Counted from the stretch's first letter, positions 1-9,256 are shown. The stretch: 64,000 nucleotides of DNA from Sulfolobus sp. S-194 (GCF_012222305.1 NZ_CP035730.1:744001-808000), one strand, 5' to 3'. Numbers and translations: made by a program. Notes: generated from the letters alone by a model not told the origin.

Positions 1-747
1 GGAGGAGGATTCTATGATGAATATGACGAAGTTGGGCATGTTGCCTTAAACCTTAGAAATTTATCAATAGTGGAAAAAATGGGATATAATAAAATGATTA
101 CTCCTTGTAGTGTTTGTCTTCATAGTCATAGGTTAGCTACATATAAGTTTAAGGAAAATAAAGATATAAGGAAAAAAGTTGAGGAAAGAATTAAGGGTAC
201 TTCAATTAACTATTCTGGAAAAGCTAATGCTGAACATATAGTATGGGTTCTTGTTAGAGATGTAGGAATTCAGAAAATCAAGGAAAAAGTAAAAAGACCA
301 TTAACTGGATTAAGAGTTGCAGCATATTATGGATGTCAAATGTTAAGACCAGAGGAAATAATGGGTTTTGAACCAGCATTTAATCCTCATAGTATGGAAG
401 ATTTGATTTCGGTTACTGGTGCAACTCCAGTAACGTTTCCTAGTGCTAGGTCATGTTGCGGTTTTCCTTTGATGGGTAGTAATCCAAACGTGGGAATAAA
501 AATGGCATATAGTATATTAAAAAGTGCAAAAGATCAGGAAGCAGATCTATTAGTTCATCCTTGTAGCTTGTGTCATTTACAGTTAGACTCACTACAACTT
601 AAAATAAAGGCTGAGTTTAATACTAATTGGACTCTCCCTGCTATATATATAACTCAATTGCTAGGTTTAGCGTTCGGTTTTTCGCCCGATGAATTAGGTC
701 TAAGTAATTTGGCTAAACAAGTTCTAATCTCAAAAGGTGTAGTTTAA
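1..747 (+). CDS. hdrB: Heterodisulfide reductase subunit B-like protein (5' end outside window)
   Basis: The reading frame is open from base 1, so the gene starts upstream and only the C-terminal 248 residues are seen. Residues resemble the end of one CCG domain (PCSVCLHSH) and a complete second one: a Cys in YYGCQM, then SCCGFPLMG, then HPCSLCHLQ. This is the CX(n)CCX(n)CXXC pattern that binds the noncubane 4Fe-4S cluster in HdrB. In Sulfolobales, HdrB belongs to an Hdr-like complex linked to sulfur oxidation in the cytoplasm; that role is family knowledge, not shown here. An ATG at 70 lies inside the domain and is not the true start. The stop overlaps the next start by one base, so the two are probably one operon. 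Confidence 0.88.
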   Translation, partial: GGGFYDEYDEVGHVALNLRNLSIVEKMGYNKMITPCSVCLHSHRLATYKFKENKDIRKKVEERIKGTSINYSGKANAEHIVWVLVRDVGIQKIKEKVKRPLTGLRVAAYYGCQMLRPEEIMGFEPAFNPHSMEDLISVTGATPVTFPSARSCCGFPLMGSNPNVGIKMAYSILKSAKDQEADLLVHPCSLCHLQLDSLQLKIKAEFNTNWTLPAIYITQLLGLAFGFSPDELGLSNLAKQVLISKGVV

Positions 748-1097
748 TGTCGTATGAGGACAAGATTATTGATACGTTAACAAAAATAGGAGCCATTGTA
801 ACAAGAGGCTGGTATACAGTAAGTGAGAGACCAGAGAGACCTCCTTTCGGAAAAGAATTAGAATATAAAGTTGAAGAACTATTCTGGGGTAAAATTCATC
901 TAAGAAACGAAGGAGACCTGTATGTCTTAGTAATGTCTAAGGATATATTTAATTGGAAAGATAAGATTTCGCAGTTAAAAGTTAAAGGCGAGATTGAAGA
1001 TGCTGCTGGTGGATTATTATGGTTAAAAGAGAATTTGGATAACTTAGAAGAAGATATGAAATACCTTAAGGAATACCTTTCATCTCTTAAAAAATAA
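747..1097 (+). CDS. Hypothetical protein downstream of hdrB
   Basis: This 116-residue protein is not recognised. It is soluble, has no cysteines and no membrane segment, and ends in a Leu/Lys/Glu-rich helical region (about residues 85-116) that could be a short coiled coil. The ATG shares its first base with the last base of the hdrB stop (TAATG), a translational-coupling arrangement, so it is probably made with HdrB and may be an accessory of that cluster. A T-rich tract directly after the stop (1099-1110) is a likely transcription end for the operon. Confidence 0.7.
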   Translation: MSYEDKIIDTLTKIGAIVTRGWYTVSERPERPPFGKELEYKVEELFWGKIHLRNEGDLYVLVMSKDIFNWKDKISQLKVKGEIEDAAGGLLWLKENLDNLEEDMKYLKEYLSSLKK

Positions 1098-1128
1098 TTT
1101 TTTATTTTATGGAAGTATATAATTAAAT

Positions 1129-1182
1129 GGCCATGCCCAGCTGACGCCCAAGTATGGATGGAATGAGGCTGGGTCCTCCTCC
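1129..1182 (+). ncRNA. GC-rich structured element, candidate small RNA
   Basis: Counting by hand, 35 of these 54 bases are G or C, in a region that is otherwise about one third G+C. Arms GCCCAGC (1135-1141) and GCTGGGT (1168-1174) can form a 7-bp stem closed by a 26-nt loop. High G+C islands in AT-rich hyperthermophile genomes usually mark structured RNA. TATA-like sequence TTTATTTTA lies about 25 bases upstream (1101-1109), favouring the plus strand. No convincing C/D boxes or H/ACA box were found, and no RNA family is recognised. It could also be the shared 3' end of the two convergent operons. Confidence 0.4.
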
Positions 1183-1183
1183 T

Positions 1184-2545
1184 TTATGCTTCTACTACCT
1201 TCAAAAGGTCTTCATGATCTAATTTATATACTACTAAATATTGATCTGAAACTCTTCTTAAATCAGCATTATCTCCTCTTATCATTACGCTAATTAATGT
1301 AGAATTAGCCTCTTTTAATGATCTTCTCACAGTAGTTTCTGCAATTTTATCTTCTCCATCTGTTAATAATATTATTTCACTTACCCCTTTAACATGACCT
1401 TCCTTTATGTCTTCGCAAGCAGATATTATTGATCTGCTTATATCTGTACCACCTCCTCCTCTAATTTTCCCTATATACTCTATCATTTTTATGACGTCTT
1501 TGCTCTTGGCATTCTTCTGAACTTTAATTAATGGATACGGAATATTGTCGAAGAATCTGAGGTAGAAATCTCTATTTTCTCTTTTTGCTCTACTGTATAA
1601 TGCTAGTGCTACAGCTTTGGCCCATAATATTTTCTCTCCATCCATACTTCCCGATTTATCAAATAATAAATAAATAGGTCCTAATACTTCTTTTATTCTC
1701 TTTTGATATAATAGCAATTGAGATTCTGCAAGTTTTATGTAGAATAGTTCTTCTGGCAAAGCTAATTCAGAAGATACAATTCTCTCTAGATCTGAGCCTT
1801 CCTCGTATCCATAAAGTTCTCCTCTAGAAAATCTAGTAGTTCTTTTCTTTGTAAAACTTCCTAATCTGGGCATTCCACTCAAAAATTCGAGAATTTTCTT
1901 TATTTCTGTATTTCTAGCTAATCTAAGAACTTCATGAATTTCCCCCTCAAAATTAAGTATTGAGCCTGTACCTGCACCATTTCCACCTATTATTTTCTGT
2001 AGATTTCTAACTGATTCCGAATCTTCTATTGCTTTGCTTAGTGCTTTATCATTAACTTGTTTCATTAGTTTTTCCATTTGTTGTGTATCTTGTTGTTGCT
2101 GTTGTTTTTGCCCTTGCTTTCCTCCACTACCTTTCATTAGACCGTTAAGTATTTGCTCAGCCATTTGCCTTTCTTCTTGTGACTGTGAAGTTCTCTTTAT
2201 TCTTTCCAGTTCTTCGATTAGATTTTGAACATAACTAACAGATAATGCCATACTAACAGCTGAATTAACCATAGAGTAGTTTCTATTCTCTTCAACTAAA
2301 GGTGAATTTAGCATCATATCTATGAATCTATACATTATTTCTTTTCCTTTAGGAACATCCTCCTTTGTTACAGGTATAGGCATAGGTAAGTAATGTATGT
2401 AATATGTATCTATCAAAAAATTTTCATCTAATTGTAAATCTCTACCACTAAGTTTTTTCAATGTATAACTTATTCTTTCACCACGATAACGAACTAAAGG
2501 ATCTTCATAATCAATGCCTCTTAAAAAACCTTCTTCTTCACTCAT
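1184..2545 (-). CDS. VWA domain protein, partner of MoxR ATPase
   Basis: The 453-residue protein has a helical N-terminal half, a Gln-rich linker (about residues 143-155) and a C-terminal von Willebrand A domain. The metal-ion site is complete: DKSGS at 296-300, Thr at about 367 in a GGGGTD context, and Asp at about 396 in LLTDGED. It overlaps the upstream MoxR-type ATPase by four bases (2542-2545). MoxR/VWA pairs such as RavA/ViaA act as chaperones in maturation or remodelling of metal enzymes and other complexes. The client is unknown here; the neighbouring Hdr operon on the other strand is one candidate by position only. Confidence 0.85.
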   Translation of the reverse strand: MSEEEGFLRGIDYEDPLVRYRGERISYTLKKLSGRDLQLDENFLIDTYYIHYLPMPIPVTKEDVPKGKEIMYRFIDMMLNSPLVEENRNYSMVNSAVSMALSVSYVQNLIEELERIKRTSQSQEERQMAEQILNGLMKGSGGKQGQKQQQQQDTQQMEKLMKQVNDKALSKAIEDSESVRNLQKIIGGNGAGTGSILNFEGEIHEVLRLARNTEIKKILEFLSGMPRLGSFTKKRTTRFSRGELYGYEEGSDLERIVSSELALPEELFYIKLAESQLLLYQKRIKEVLGPIYLLFDKSGSMDGEKILWAKAVALALYSRAKRENRDFYLRFFDNIPYPLIKVQKNAKSKDVIKMIEYIGKIRGGGGTDISRSIISACEDIKEGHVKGVSEIILLTDGEDKIAETTVRRSLKEANSTLISVMIRGDNADLRRVSDQYLVVYKLDHEDLLKVVEA

Positions 2546-3705
2546 GTATAAATCCCCAGCTTTCTAGCTACTTTTTCTAATAATACATCAATTTCTTTAA
2601 CAACTTCTTTTGAAAACTCTTCCACTTTTTCATCTCCACTCTCCTTTCCTAAAGCCATCACTCTGTCCCTAGTAGCCCTTAAACTTCTAATTAGCTCAAT
2701 TAATCTAGGATCAGACTCATTAGCTGCATCTACATATTTACTCGCTTCTTTTATATTTGAGTAGATCTCATTCAGCTCTTTCATATACTTAATAGGAGTC
2801 TTTAGCTCTTCTGATAATAGTGCAGAGACTTTCTCAAAGTCATCTATTTCTTTTGGGGCTATATACTTTAGTACTATTAAATCCTCTTCAATAGCTTTTA
2901 ATCTTCCATTAAGTATAGCATGAGCAGACACTATTTTCAATACTTTACCTTTTCTTCTATCTGTTAGATGAATTCCTTTTTCTTCTAGCATTGCATATAG
3001 CTTTAATAGTTTACTTTTTACTGGGGATAAATCAACTTGGGGAATTAAACTATATAAATCATCCAATTGTTTTATATTCATAATTGGCTCTTTTACTACC
3101 CATTTATTGGAGAACTCATAATCCCATGCAGAATTTATCAAATCTTTCCATAGATCTTCACTAACGGGTCTAGCGTAATGTCTTAGTAAAAGTCTATCAT
3201 ATAAAGCATCTAATTCTGGCTCATCTGGAACTCTATTACTCGCTGATATTAGGGTTCGTAATGGTACTTTTATTACGTTATAACCATCGTATATTACTCT
3301 TTCGTTTAACAAGGACAATAAAGCATTTAATATAGCGGAATTAGCATTAAATATTTCATCTAAGAATGCTATCTCACTTTCTGGTAATCTATCTTTGGTA
3401 ATTCTTTTATATATACCTTGTTTTAGTGCGTTTATATCTAAAGCTCCAAATAATTCAGCTGGTTCGGTATATTTAGTTAATAAATACATAAAGAACTTAG
3501 CATTTAGTAATTCAGCAGCTCTTCTTGCTAATGCAGACTTTGCTGTACCTGGTTCTCCAATTAAAATTACATGCTCTTTAGAGAGTAGGGCTAGTGTTAT
3601 AACTTTAGCCTCTTCCTCCCTTCCTATGAATGGTGCTGAGAGTAATTCAACAAACTTTTTAGGATATTCTAATAATTGTTGATTACTACTCACATTTATT
3701 CCCAA
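2542..3705 (-). CDS. MoxR family AAA+ ATPase
   Basis: 387 residues. Walker A is GEPGTAKS at 50-57, Walker B IAFLDEIF at 112-119, sensor 1 SASN at about 154-157, and an arginine-finger region [10 protein letters not shown] follows at about 166-175. The layout and the alpha-helical C-terminal third match MoxR/RavA proteins. It is the first gene of a two-gene operon with the VWA protein, and the ATG of that gene overlaps the stop. The ATPase presumably drives the metal-dependent VWA adaptor on an unknown client protein. Confidence 0.9.
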   Translation of the reverse strand: MGINVSSNQQLLEYPKKFVELLSAPFIGREEEAKVITLALLSKEHVILIGEPGTAKSALARRAAELLNAKFFMYLLTKYTEPAELFGALDINALKQGIYKRITKDRLPESEIAFLDEIFNANSAILNALLSLLNERVIYDGYNVIKVPLRTLISASNRVPDEPELDALYDRLLLRHYARPVSEDLWKDLINSAWDYEFSNKWVVKEPIMNIKQLDDLYSLIPQVDLSPVKSKLLKLYAMLEEKGIHLTDRRKGKVLKIVSAHAILNGRLKAIEEDLIVLKYIAPKEIDDFEKVSALLSEELKTPIKYMKELNEIYSNIKEASKYVDAANESDPRLIELIRSLRATRDRVMALGKESGDEKVEEFSKEVVKEIDVLLEKVARKLGIYT

Positions 3706-3851
3706 AGATAATTATAGCTGTATAGCTTAAAAAGAAATCTTAACAATATTGGATGATTGGTTTAAAACATACAAAATAATATGGAACAAAAAATCAGCTT
3801 CTTTTAAACTTAATCTGGTTACTCGATACCTTATTCACGATATGACAAGAA

Positions 3852-3881
3852 TTTTTATACTATGGCGGTAAGTATATTTTA
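3852..3881 (+). promoter_or_regulatory. Candidate promoter region of ssb
   Basis: Two TATA-like boxes sit before ssb: TTTTTATAC at 3852-3860 and AGTATATTTTA at 3871-3881. The second lies about 25 bases before the ATG at 3905, so a leaderless or very short-leader transcript is possible. The bases between (around 3888-3902) include a weak CTCG/CGAG inverted pair. The remainder of the 200-base gap between moxR and ssb shows nothing else I can support. Confidence 0.5.
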
Positions 3882-3904
3882 ACAAATCTCGTGAGTCGAG
3901 TCGA

Positions 3905-4342
3905 ATGGGAGAAGAGAAAATAAATAATCTAAAACCAGGAATGGAAAACGTAAATGTAACTGTAAGAGTTTTAGAAGCAACAGAAGCGAAAGTTATACAA
4001 ACAAAAAATGGTGCTAGGACGATAAGTGAGGCTATAGTCGGTGACGATACTGGTAGGGTAAAATTAACATTATGGGGTAAATTAGCTGGTTCTATAAAAG
4101 AAGGAATGGTAGTAAAGATAGATAATGCATGGACTACTGCTTATAAGGGTAAGGTTCAGTTAAATGCTGGTAGTAAATCACAAATTTCAGAAGTAAATGA
4201 CGAATCTTTTCCGCAAGCAGACCAAATTCCAGATACTACTCCATCAGCAGGTGAATATAGGAGACCTTTTAGAGGAGGAAGAAGACAAGGCAGAGGAGGA
4301 AGAAGACCAAGATTCGAAGAAGAAAGTGGTGAAGAAGAATGA
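3905..4342 (+). CDS. ssb: Crenarchaeal single-stranded DNA-binding protein SSB
   Basis: 145 residues: one OB fold (about 1-115) followed by an Arg/Gly-rich spacer and an acidic tail (EEESGEEE). The fold carries the aromatic residues used for stacking on DNA in the Sulfolobus protein ([24 protein letters not shown]). This matches the short, bacterial-SSB-like architecture of Sulfolobus SSB, with the acidic tail as the likely partner-recruiting end. It is the first gene of a short operon, since its stop overlaps the next start (ATGA at 4339-4342). Confidence 0.95.
   Translation: MGEEKINNLKPGMENVNVTVRVLEATEAKVIQTKNGARTISEAIVGDDTGRVKLTLWGKLAGSIKEGMVVKIDNAWTTAYKGKVQLNAGSKSQISEVNDESFPQADQIPDTTPSAGEYRRPFRGGRRQGRGGRRPRFEEESGEEE
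4271..4307 (+). repeat. Two 16-bp direct repeats encoding the SSB Arg/Gly linker
   Basis: AGAGGAGGAAGAAGAC occurs at 4271-4286 and again at 4292-4307. The 21-base period equals seven codons, so it encodes a repeated R-G-G-R-R unit in the SSB spacer. It probably arose by in-frame duplication and could vary in copy number between strains. Confidence 0.85.
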
Positions 4343-4620
4343 ATTTTGATGAGGTAAAGAATTTAAAACCACAAAAAATAGGAGAATTCCTAGATAAAAG
4401 TGAAGATGGAGAAGGATATATAGTCAAAGTTTCAGAAGATAAGGTTTACGAATTAGCACCTATAGCTTATTACGTTTGGGACTTGTGTGATGGAGAAAAA
4501 ACTGTAGATCAAATCGTAACTCAAATTAGTCAAGAGGCAAATTTATCTGTTGAACAAGTTCGTGACCCTATATTAATGGTACTAGACGAGTTGAAAAAAG
4601 CCTCACTCATAAGTATGTAA
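4339..4620 (+). CDS. PqqD-like (RRE fold) small protein
   Basis: 93 residues with the PqqD-type pattern: an N-terminal beta hairpin, a conserved [19 protein letters not shown] segment (about 42-60), then a helix with [10 protein letters not shown]. In RiPP and PQQ pathways, PqqD-like proteins bind the precursor peptide. No precursor, radical SAM maturase or other peptide-modification gene is visible nearby. Instead it is translationally coupled to ssb by a four-base overlap. The role is therefore unknown; a wHTH-like adaptor tied to SSB or to the downstream Mo-cofactor gene are both open. Confidence 0.75.
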   Translation: MNFDEVKNLKPQKIGEFLDKSEDGEGYIVKVSEDKVYELAPIAYYVWDLCDGEKTVDQIVTQISQEANLSVEQVRDPILMVLDELKKASLISM

Positions 4621-4650
4621 AGTTATAAGTTTTGTTTTTTATTTTCTTTT

Positions 4651-6288
4651 ATGCGAGCCATATTAGATGATAGGAACTTACTTTCAGCTGAAGATGCATT
4701 AAGAGTTTTCATTAATGAAACTTCTCCTAAGCCCATTGGAGTGGAGGAGGTTGACATACTAGATTCATTAAATAGGATTTCTGCTGAATATGTTTTTTCC
4801 CCAATTAACTTACCTCCATTTTCAAGATCCACTGTTGATGGTTATGCTATAATTGACTCAGAAACTCCAGGAGAATTTACTATAATTGATAAGATTAGTA
4901 TAGGAGAATATAAGGAGATTGAAATAAAAGATAAAGAAGCCGTAGAGGTTGATACAGGCTCTATAATTCCAGAAAACGCTACAGCTGTAATTAAGGTCGA
5001 AGAAACTGAAAGGAAAGGAGATAAAATCTTTATAAATAGAAAAGTGAAATTTGGGGAAAATATTGGATTTATAGGAAGCGATATTCCTAAAGGGTTTGAA
5101 ATTTTAAGGCCAGGAGAAATCATTAAAGCTGAAAAAATAGCTCTTTTAGCTTCTGTTGGAATAAACAGAGTAAAAATATTTAAAAGACCTAAAATTTATA
5201 TAATAACTACTGGAGATGAACTAACAGAACCAGGAAAGCCTTTACAGAAAGGAAAGATTTATGAATCTAATTCATTTTATCTTTATGCTAAACTAAAATC
5301 AGAAGGATACGAAATTATTGGATATACTCATGTAAGGGATGATAAGGAATTAATTAAAGAAGAGTTACTTAAAGGTTTAGATTTGGCCGATGTTGTGATA
5401 TTGACTGGAGGTACAAGTGCTGGTGAGAAGGATTTTGTTCATCAAGTAATCAAAGAATTAGGTAAAATTATTGTTCATGGATTAAAGTTTAAACCAGGGA
5501 AACCAACAATTTTAGCTACCGTAAAAGGGAAAGCAGTGATAGGTCTTCCTGGCAATATTGTTTCAACAATAATGATAACTGAAAGGGTAATAAATAAATA
5601 TCTCTCAATAATGGCTGGAAAAGAATTAACAGACGAAATTAAAGTTAAAGCAATATTGCTAAACGATGTAAAAGCTGATAAGAACCGTTATACTTATCTT
5701 CCAGTATATTTGTTTAAAAAAGATGAAAAGTACTTTGCTTTAAGTATACCCTTTGATAGTTATATGATAGGAACTTTTTCAATGGCTGATGGTTACATAG
5801 GTCTTGAGCCGGCTGAAGAGCATAAAGAGGGAGAAGAAGTTTATGTACATTTAAAGAGATTAGATTTAAGACCTACCTATATAGGAGAAGAGGAACCTAC
5901 ATTACTTAAATTATTTTCAGAATTTAGAAAAATTCCCTTAGGTTCTTACCCAGCATTAAAAGCTCTTAAATACGGAATCGGTGACGTTATCGTAATTAGT
6001 AGTCTTTACGATAGCTCAATAGCTGGGGAATATATGTATAGGAGAAAAATATTACAGAACGGTGAGGGAGAAAAAATTGTGGGATATTATGATTGGATTG
6101 GATTAAGCAGAATAGTCCAAAATTCTTCTATAAAATTACGCTATCCATCTTTATCTTCTAATTTTGTTGGTAAAGCTACAGTAATAGCACCAAACACTAT
6201 TATCAACGAGGGTAAAGAAATTGGTGAAGAAAAGCTGATCATTGTTTGTAAAGATGAATATAAATCAAAACTTAAAACTCTATCTTAA
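4651..6288 (+). CDS. moeA: Molybdopterin molybdotransferase MoeA with C-terminal substrate-binding-like domain
   Basis: 545 residues. The MoeA core (about 1-400) has the PPFSRSTVDGYA motif (55-66), TTGDEL (186-191) and the MPT-binding TGGTSAGEKD (252-261), ending in the domain IV beta barrel. MoeA inserts molybdate or tungstate into adenylylated molybdopterin. From about residue 405 a second domain follows that resembles the periplasmic-binding-protein-like tail found in archaeal MoeA fusions. It is only about 140 residues, which looks shorter than usual. The start is the ATG after a T-rich, TATA-like tract. The organism needs this for its Mo hydroxylase (subunits at 54317-55680). Confidence 0.9.
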   Translation: MRAILDDRNLLSAEDALRVFINETSPKPIGVEEVDILDSLNRISAEYVFSPINLPPFSRSTVDGYAIIDSETPGEFTIIDKISIGEYKEIEIKDKEAVEVDTGSIIPENATAVIKVEETERKGDKIFINRKVKFGENIGFIGSDIPKGFEILRPGEIIKAEKIALLASVGINRVKIFKRPKIYIITTGDELTEPGKPLQKGKIYESNSFYLYAKLKSEGYEIIGYTHVRDDKELIKEELLKGLDLADVVILTGGTSAGEKDFVHQVIKELGKIIVHGLKFKPGKPTILATVKGKAVIGLPGNIVSTIMITERVINKYLSIMAGKELTDEIKVKAILLNDVKADKNRYTYLPVYLFKKDEKYFALSIPFDSYMIGTFSMADGYIGLEPAEEHKEGEEVYVHLKRLDLRPTYIGEEEPTLLKLFSEFRKIPLGSYPALKALKYGIGDVIVISSLYDSSIAGEYMYRRKILQNGEGEKIVGYYDWIGLSRIVQNSSIKLRYPSLSSNFVGKATVIAPNTIINEGKEIGEEKLIIVCKDEYKSKLKTLS

Positions 6289-6299
6289 TATTATCGTTT

Positions 6300-7220
6300 A
6301 TGATTGTAAAAGCTTTCTCGTCATCGGCAAACTTAGGTGCAGGTTATGATATACTAGCACTAGCACATGATGCTTTTGAAGATACAATTGAAATTTATGC
6401 TCAAAATTCTAGTGAATTAGATATAAAAGTAGAAGGAAACGGTGTGCCACTATCAGTAGAAAAGAATTCAGCTAGTTTTGCTTTGCTTGAATTGCTAAGG
6501 TCATATGACATTAAAGCAAAGGTTAGGTTAAAGATTATAAAAGGGATTCCAGCTGGTTTAGGCTTAGGTAGTAGTGGTGCTTCTGCTGCAGCAGCAGTTT
6601 ATGCAGCTAATGAGATTTTTAAACTTGGTTTAAGCCGACAAGAGTTAGCTAATTTTGCTATGAAAGGGGAAATAGCATCATCTGGTTCTCCACATCCAGA
6701 TAATGTAGCGGCAAGTCTGGTTGGTGGTCTAGTAAGTGTGTTAAATTCTAATCCCGTTAAGATCGAGCAAGTACCTCTAAATCTTGAGTTTCAAATAATA
6801 CTTATTATACCATTTGTTAGAATAGAAGCAAAGACTAAAAAAGCAAGAGAGATGGTTCCAAAACAAATTGATACATCTAAATATGTTACTAATGCTAGAT
6901 ACCTCTCATCTCTTTTACTAGGCTTTATTAAGGGTGACAGAGAATTAGTAAGGTTAGGCTTAAATGATGAAATTATTGAGAAAGCTAGAGAACCCTTATT
7001 CCCTTACTATCCTAAAATAAAGGAAATTTCGCTATTATATAATGCTATCGGTGCATGTGTCAGTGGTGCAGGTCCAACAATTGCTATTTTCGTTGATTCA
7101 AAGTCAGTTAAAAATAAAATTCTTGGGGAATCACTTAATGTTTGTAAAGCTTATGGATATGAATGCACATATAAAATAGCTAAAGTTTCAGGAGGTGCAT
7201 GGGTTGAGAGAAGGGACTAA
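6300..7220 (+). CDS. thrB: Homoserine kinase (GHMP family)
   Basis: 306 residues. The N-terminal strand KAFSSSANLGAGYD, the ATP loop PAGLGLGSSGASAAAA (84-99) and the C-terminal GACVSGAGPTIAIF (251-264) are the three GHMP motifs in the form typical of ThrB. It phosphorylates homoserine to O-phosphohomoserine on the way to threonine. It follows moeA by 11 bases, and its 3' end overlaps the start of a trans-sulfuration enzyme, which suggests the phosphorylated product may also feed methionine synthesis. Confidence 0.92.
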   Translation: MIVKAFSSSANLGAGYDILALAHDAFEDTIEIYAQNSSELDIKVEGNGVPLSVEKNSASFALLELLRSYDIKAKVRLKIIKGIPAGLGLGSSGASAAAAVYAANEIFKLGLSRQELANFAMKGEIASSGSPHPDNVAASLVGGLVSVLNSNPVKIEQVPLNLEFQIILIIPFVRIEAKTKKAREMVPKQIDTSKYVTNARYLSSLLLGFIKGDRELVRLGLNDEIIEKAREPLFPYYPKIKEISLLYNAIGACVSGAGPTIAIFVDSKSVKNKILGESLNVCKAYGYECTYKIAKVSGGAWVERRD

Positions 7221-8328
7221 AGTTACTACGGAAGGATATGATGAAGAGACTGGTGCTATAACTACTCCTATATATCAGACTACTTCTTATATTTATCCTA
7301 TAGGTGAGAAATATAGGTATAGCCGAGAAGTTAATCCGACTGTACTTAAACTTGCCGAAAAGATATCTGAACTTGAAGAGGCTGAGATGGGAGTAGCTTT
7401 TTCATCTGGAATGGGTGCTATTTCATCTACCTTACTTACACTAGCTAAACCTGGGAGCAAAATACTAATACATAGAGATATGTTTGGAAGGACTTACAGA
7501 TTCTTCACGGACTTCATGCGTAATCTGGGAATAAAAGTAGATGTTGCAAATCCAGGAGAAATTTTAGAAATGGCAAAAGCTAAAAAATACGACATTGTTT
7601 ATGTTGAAACTATCTCAAATCCATTATTAAGAGTTATAGATATTCCAGCTCTTTCAAAAATATGCAAAGAGAACGGAAGCCTATTAATTACTGACGCTAC
7701 TTTTTCGACGCCAATTAACCAGAAACCGTTAGTTCAGGGTGCAGATATCGTTTTACATAGTGCTTCAAAATTTATAGCGGGACACAATGATGTTATTGCC
7801 GGTTTAGGTGCCGGGTCTAAAGAATTGATGACCAAAGTAGATTTAATGAGAAGAACTTTGGGCACATCTTTAGATCCTCATGCGGCATATCTTGTAATAA
7901 GAGGAATAAAAACTCTTAAAATTAGAATGGATGTAATTAATTCAAATGCACAGAAAATAGCTGAATATTTACAAGAACATAATAAAATAAAATCAGTGTA
8001 TTATCCGGGGCTAAAGTCACACTCAGATTACGAAACTGCTAGGCGAATACTAAAAGGATATGGTGGTGTAGTTACATTTGAAATTAAAGGTAGTATGAAT
8101 GATGCACTTAATTTAATAACAAAATTCAAAGTTATTTTACCTGCACAGACTTTGGGTGGAGTAAATTCCACAATTTCACATCCTGCAACAATGACTCATA
8201 GAACTCTAACTCCAGAAGAAAGGAAAATCATCGGTATTTCGGATTCCATGTTAAGACTTTCTGTTGGGATAGAGGACGTTAACGATTTAATAGAGGATTT
8301 AGACAAAGCACTAACTTCACTTAATTAA
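7204..8328 (+). CDS. metB: Cystathionine gamma-synthase/lyase-type PLP enzyme
   Basis: Cys/Met-metabolism PLP family, 374-377 residues. PLP lysine is in HSASKFIAGH, with the phosphate-binding SSGMGAISST, the ETISNPLL loop, and YSREVNPT in place of the usual YSRxxNPT. The GTG at 7195 would also open the frame, but an AGGAGGTG ribosome-binding site at 7190-7197 covers it and is correctly spaced for the TTG at 7204, so I prefer 7204. The gene begins inside thrB. Coupling to homoserine kinase suggests a gamma-synthase using O-phosphohomoserine, but lyase or O-acylhomoserine activity cannot be excluded. Confidence 0.85.
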   Translation: MREGTKVTTEGYDEETGAITTPIYQTTSYIYPIGEKYRYSREVNPTVLKLAEKISELEEAEMGVAFSSGMGAISSTLLTLAKPGSKILIHRDMFGRTYRFFTDFMRNLGIKVDVANPGEILEMAKAKKYDIVYVETISNPLLRVIDIPALSKICKENGSLLITDATFSTPINQKPLVQGADIVLHSASKFIAGHNDVIAGLGAGSKELMTKVDLMRRTLGTSLDPHAAYLVIRGIKTLKIRMDVINSNAQKIAEYLQEHNKIKSVYYPGLKSHSDYETARRILKGYGGVVTFEIKGSMNDALNLITKFKVILPAQTLGGVNSTISHPATMTHRTLTPEERKIIGISDSMLRLSVGIEDVNDLIEDLDKALTSLN

Positions 8329-8651
8329 ATTATCGCCCTTATTTCGTTTTTAAGCTCTTCTTCTAACATAGTCTTTATTTCATTTCTATGCAGTCTTATT
8401 AAATGCAAATATAATCCTCTTTTTGTAAATGGTCCTTTACCACAAAGCTTGCAATAAAGTAGGGAATTCCTTGATTCTGTTAACCAAAAAGCTACTTTTT
8501 CAACAGATTTTTTTGCCAAATTAAATGAAGATATACCAACTGCTTTTTCAATTTCTCTATCCTCTACTTTTATTTTACTAGCCACTCTAGCAGTTACATC
8601 CACCAATTTTTCTGCAGTTATTGATATTCCACTATCCATTTTGGGTCCCAT
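8325..8651 (-). CDS. Small C2H2-type zinc-finger protein
   Basis: 108 residues. The C-terminal half has Cys-X2-Cys (CKLCGKGPF) followed about 12 residues on by His-X4-His (LHLIRLH), the layout of a classical C2H2 finger. The N-terminal half is helical and includes a likely helix-turn-helix-sized segment. A DNA- or RNA-binding function is likely but not shown. It overlaps the upstream gene by 30 bases in another frame, so the two are likely co-translated, and its end touches the convergent metB gene. Confidence 0.75.
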   Translation of the reverse strand: MGPKMDSGISITAEKLVDVTARVASKIKVEDREIEKAVGISSFNLAKKSVEKVAFWLTESRNSLLYCKLCGKGPFTKRGLYLHLIRLHRNEIKTMLEEELKNEIRAII

Positions 8652-9139
8652 ATAGCTGAAATTCCTATGGCTATAGCTAAAATTGATACTAATCTTGTTA
8701 GTCTTTTATATAAGTCTACATCTAAAAATATTTTTATATCATTAAGATCAATTCCTAAAATTCTTAAAACTTTCTCAGTTCTAACTTCAAATTCTTTATA
8801 AAAAGCAGGTATTTCATTATTGTCTAAGGATTTTTTCATATCGATAGTTATTTCTAATGTTTCAGCTAATTCTTCTTCTGTTATTTCTGGGAATATTTGT
8901 GTTATCTTCTTATTTACCTTATTACCTATTATCTCAGCCATACCTGGAATATATTCAATAGGAACTAAATACGAAATCCAAGCATCAACATATCTTCTGA
9001 CAGTATCGTTTACTTCAGGCAAATTACCCTCTAATTCTTCTACAATAGAGGCGGCAGCTATTATATGTGCTGTGGCTTCACCGATTCTTAGGTTTTCAAA
9101 TTCAAATTGTGAGTTTGAATAATCTATTATATCGCTCAT
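8618..9139 (-). CDS. Conserved-looking hypothetical protein
   Basis: 173 residues, not recognised. It is acidic and mostly helical, with a possible hydrophobic helix near the C terminus (VSILAIAIGISAIW, about 148-161) which may be buried or membrane-associated. The ATG at 9139 is preferred to the TTG one codon upstream. Its 3' end overlaps the zinc-finger gene, suggesting a common role. It shares its upstream region with the divergent DUF1152 gene. Confidence 0.7.
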   Translation of the reverse strand: MSDIIDYSNSQFEFENLRIGEATAHIIAAASIVEELEGNLPEVNDTVRRYVDAWISYLVPIEYIPGMAEIIGNKVNKKITQIFPEITEEELAETLEITIDMKKSLDNNEIPAFYKEFEVRTEKVLRILGIDLNDIKIFLDVDLYKRLTRLVSILAIAIGISAIWDPKWIVEYQ

Positions 9140-9196
9140 CAAGTAACACTATATATTTTCTAAGTAGTCTCATGTTTAAAGATAAGAATCAGATAA

Positions 9197-9243
9197 TACG
9201 TTAACTTGGAGAGTATAATTTAACGTAACTTAGTATTTAAATC
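9197..9243. promoter_or_regulatory. Divergent intergenic region with inverted repeat and TATA box
   Basis: TACGTTA (9197-9203) and TAACGTA (9221-9227) form a 7-bp inverted repeat 17 bases apart. A TATA-like TAGTATTTAAATC follows at 9231-9243, ending about 13 bases before the ATG at 9257. The repeat sits where an operator or activator site could act on either divergent gene. Functional meaning is inferred only. Confidence 0.4.
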
Positions 9244-9256
9244 TTGAAAGTACAAA

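Noticed and set aside
70-747. HdrB starting at the ATG at 70
   Set aside because: The frame is open and family-like before it ([13 protein letters not shown]), so the gene continues upstream of the window.
1129-1182. C/D box RNA reading of the GC island
   Set aside because: One CTGA is present, but no acceptable C box on either strand at the required distance.
2034-2228. Cys-rich plus-strand ORF
   Set aside because: A shadow of the Gln-rich linker of the VWA gene read in reverse; the Cys run reflects CAA/CAG codons on the other strand.
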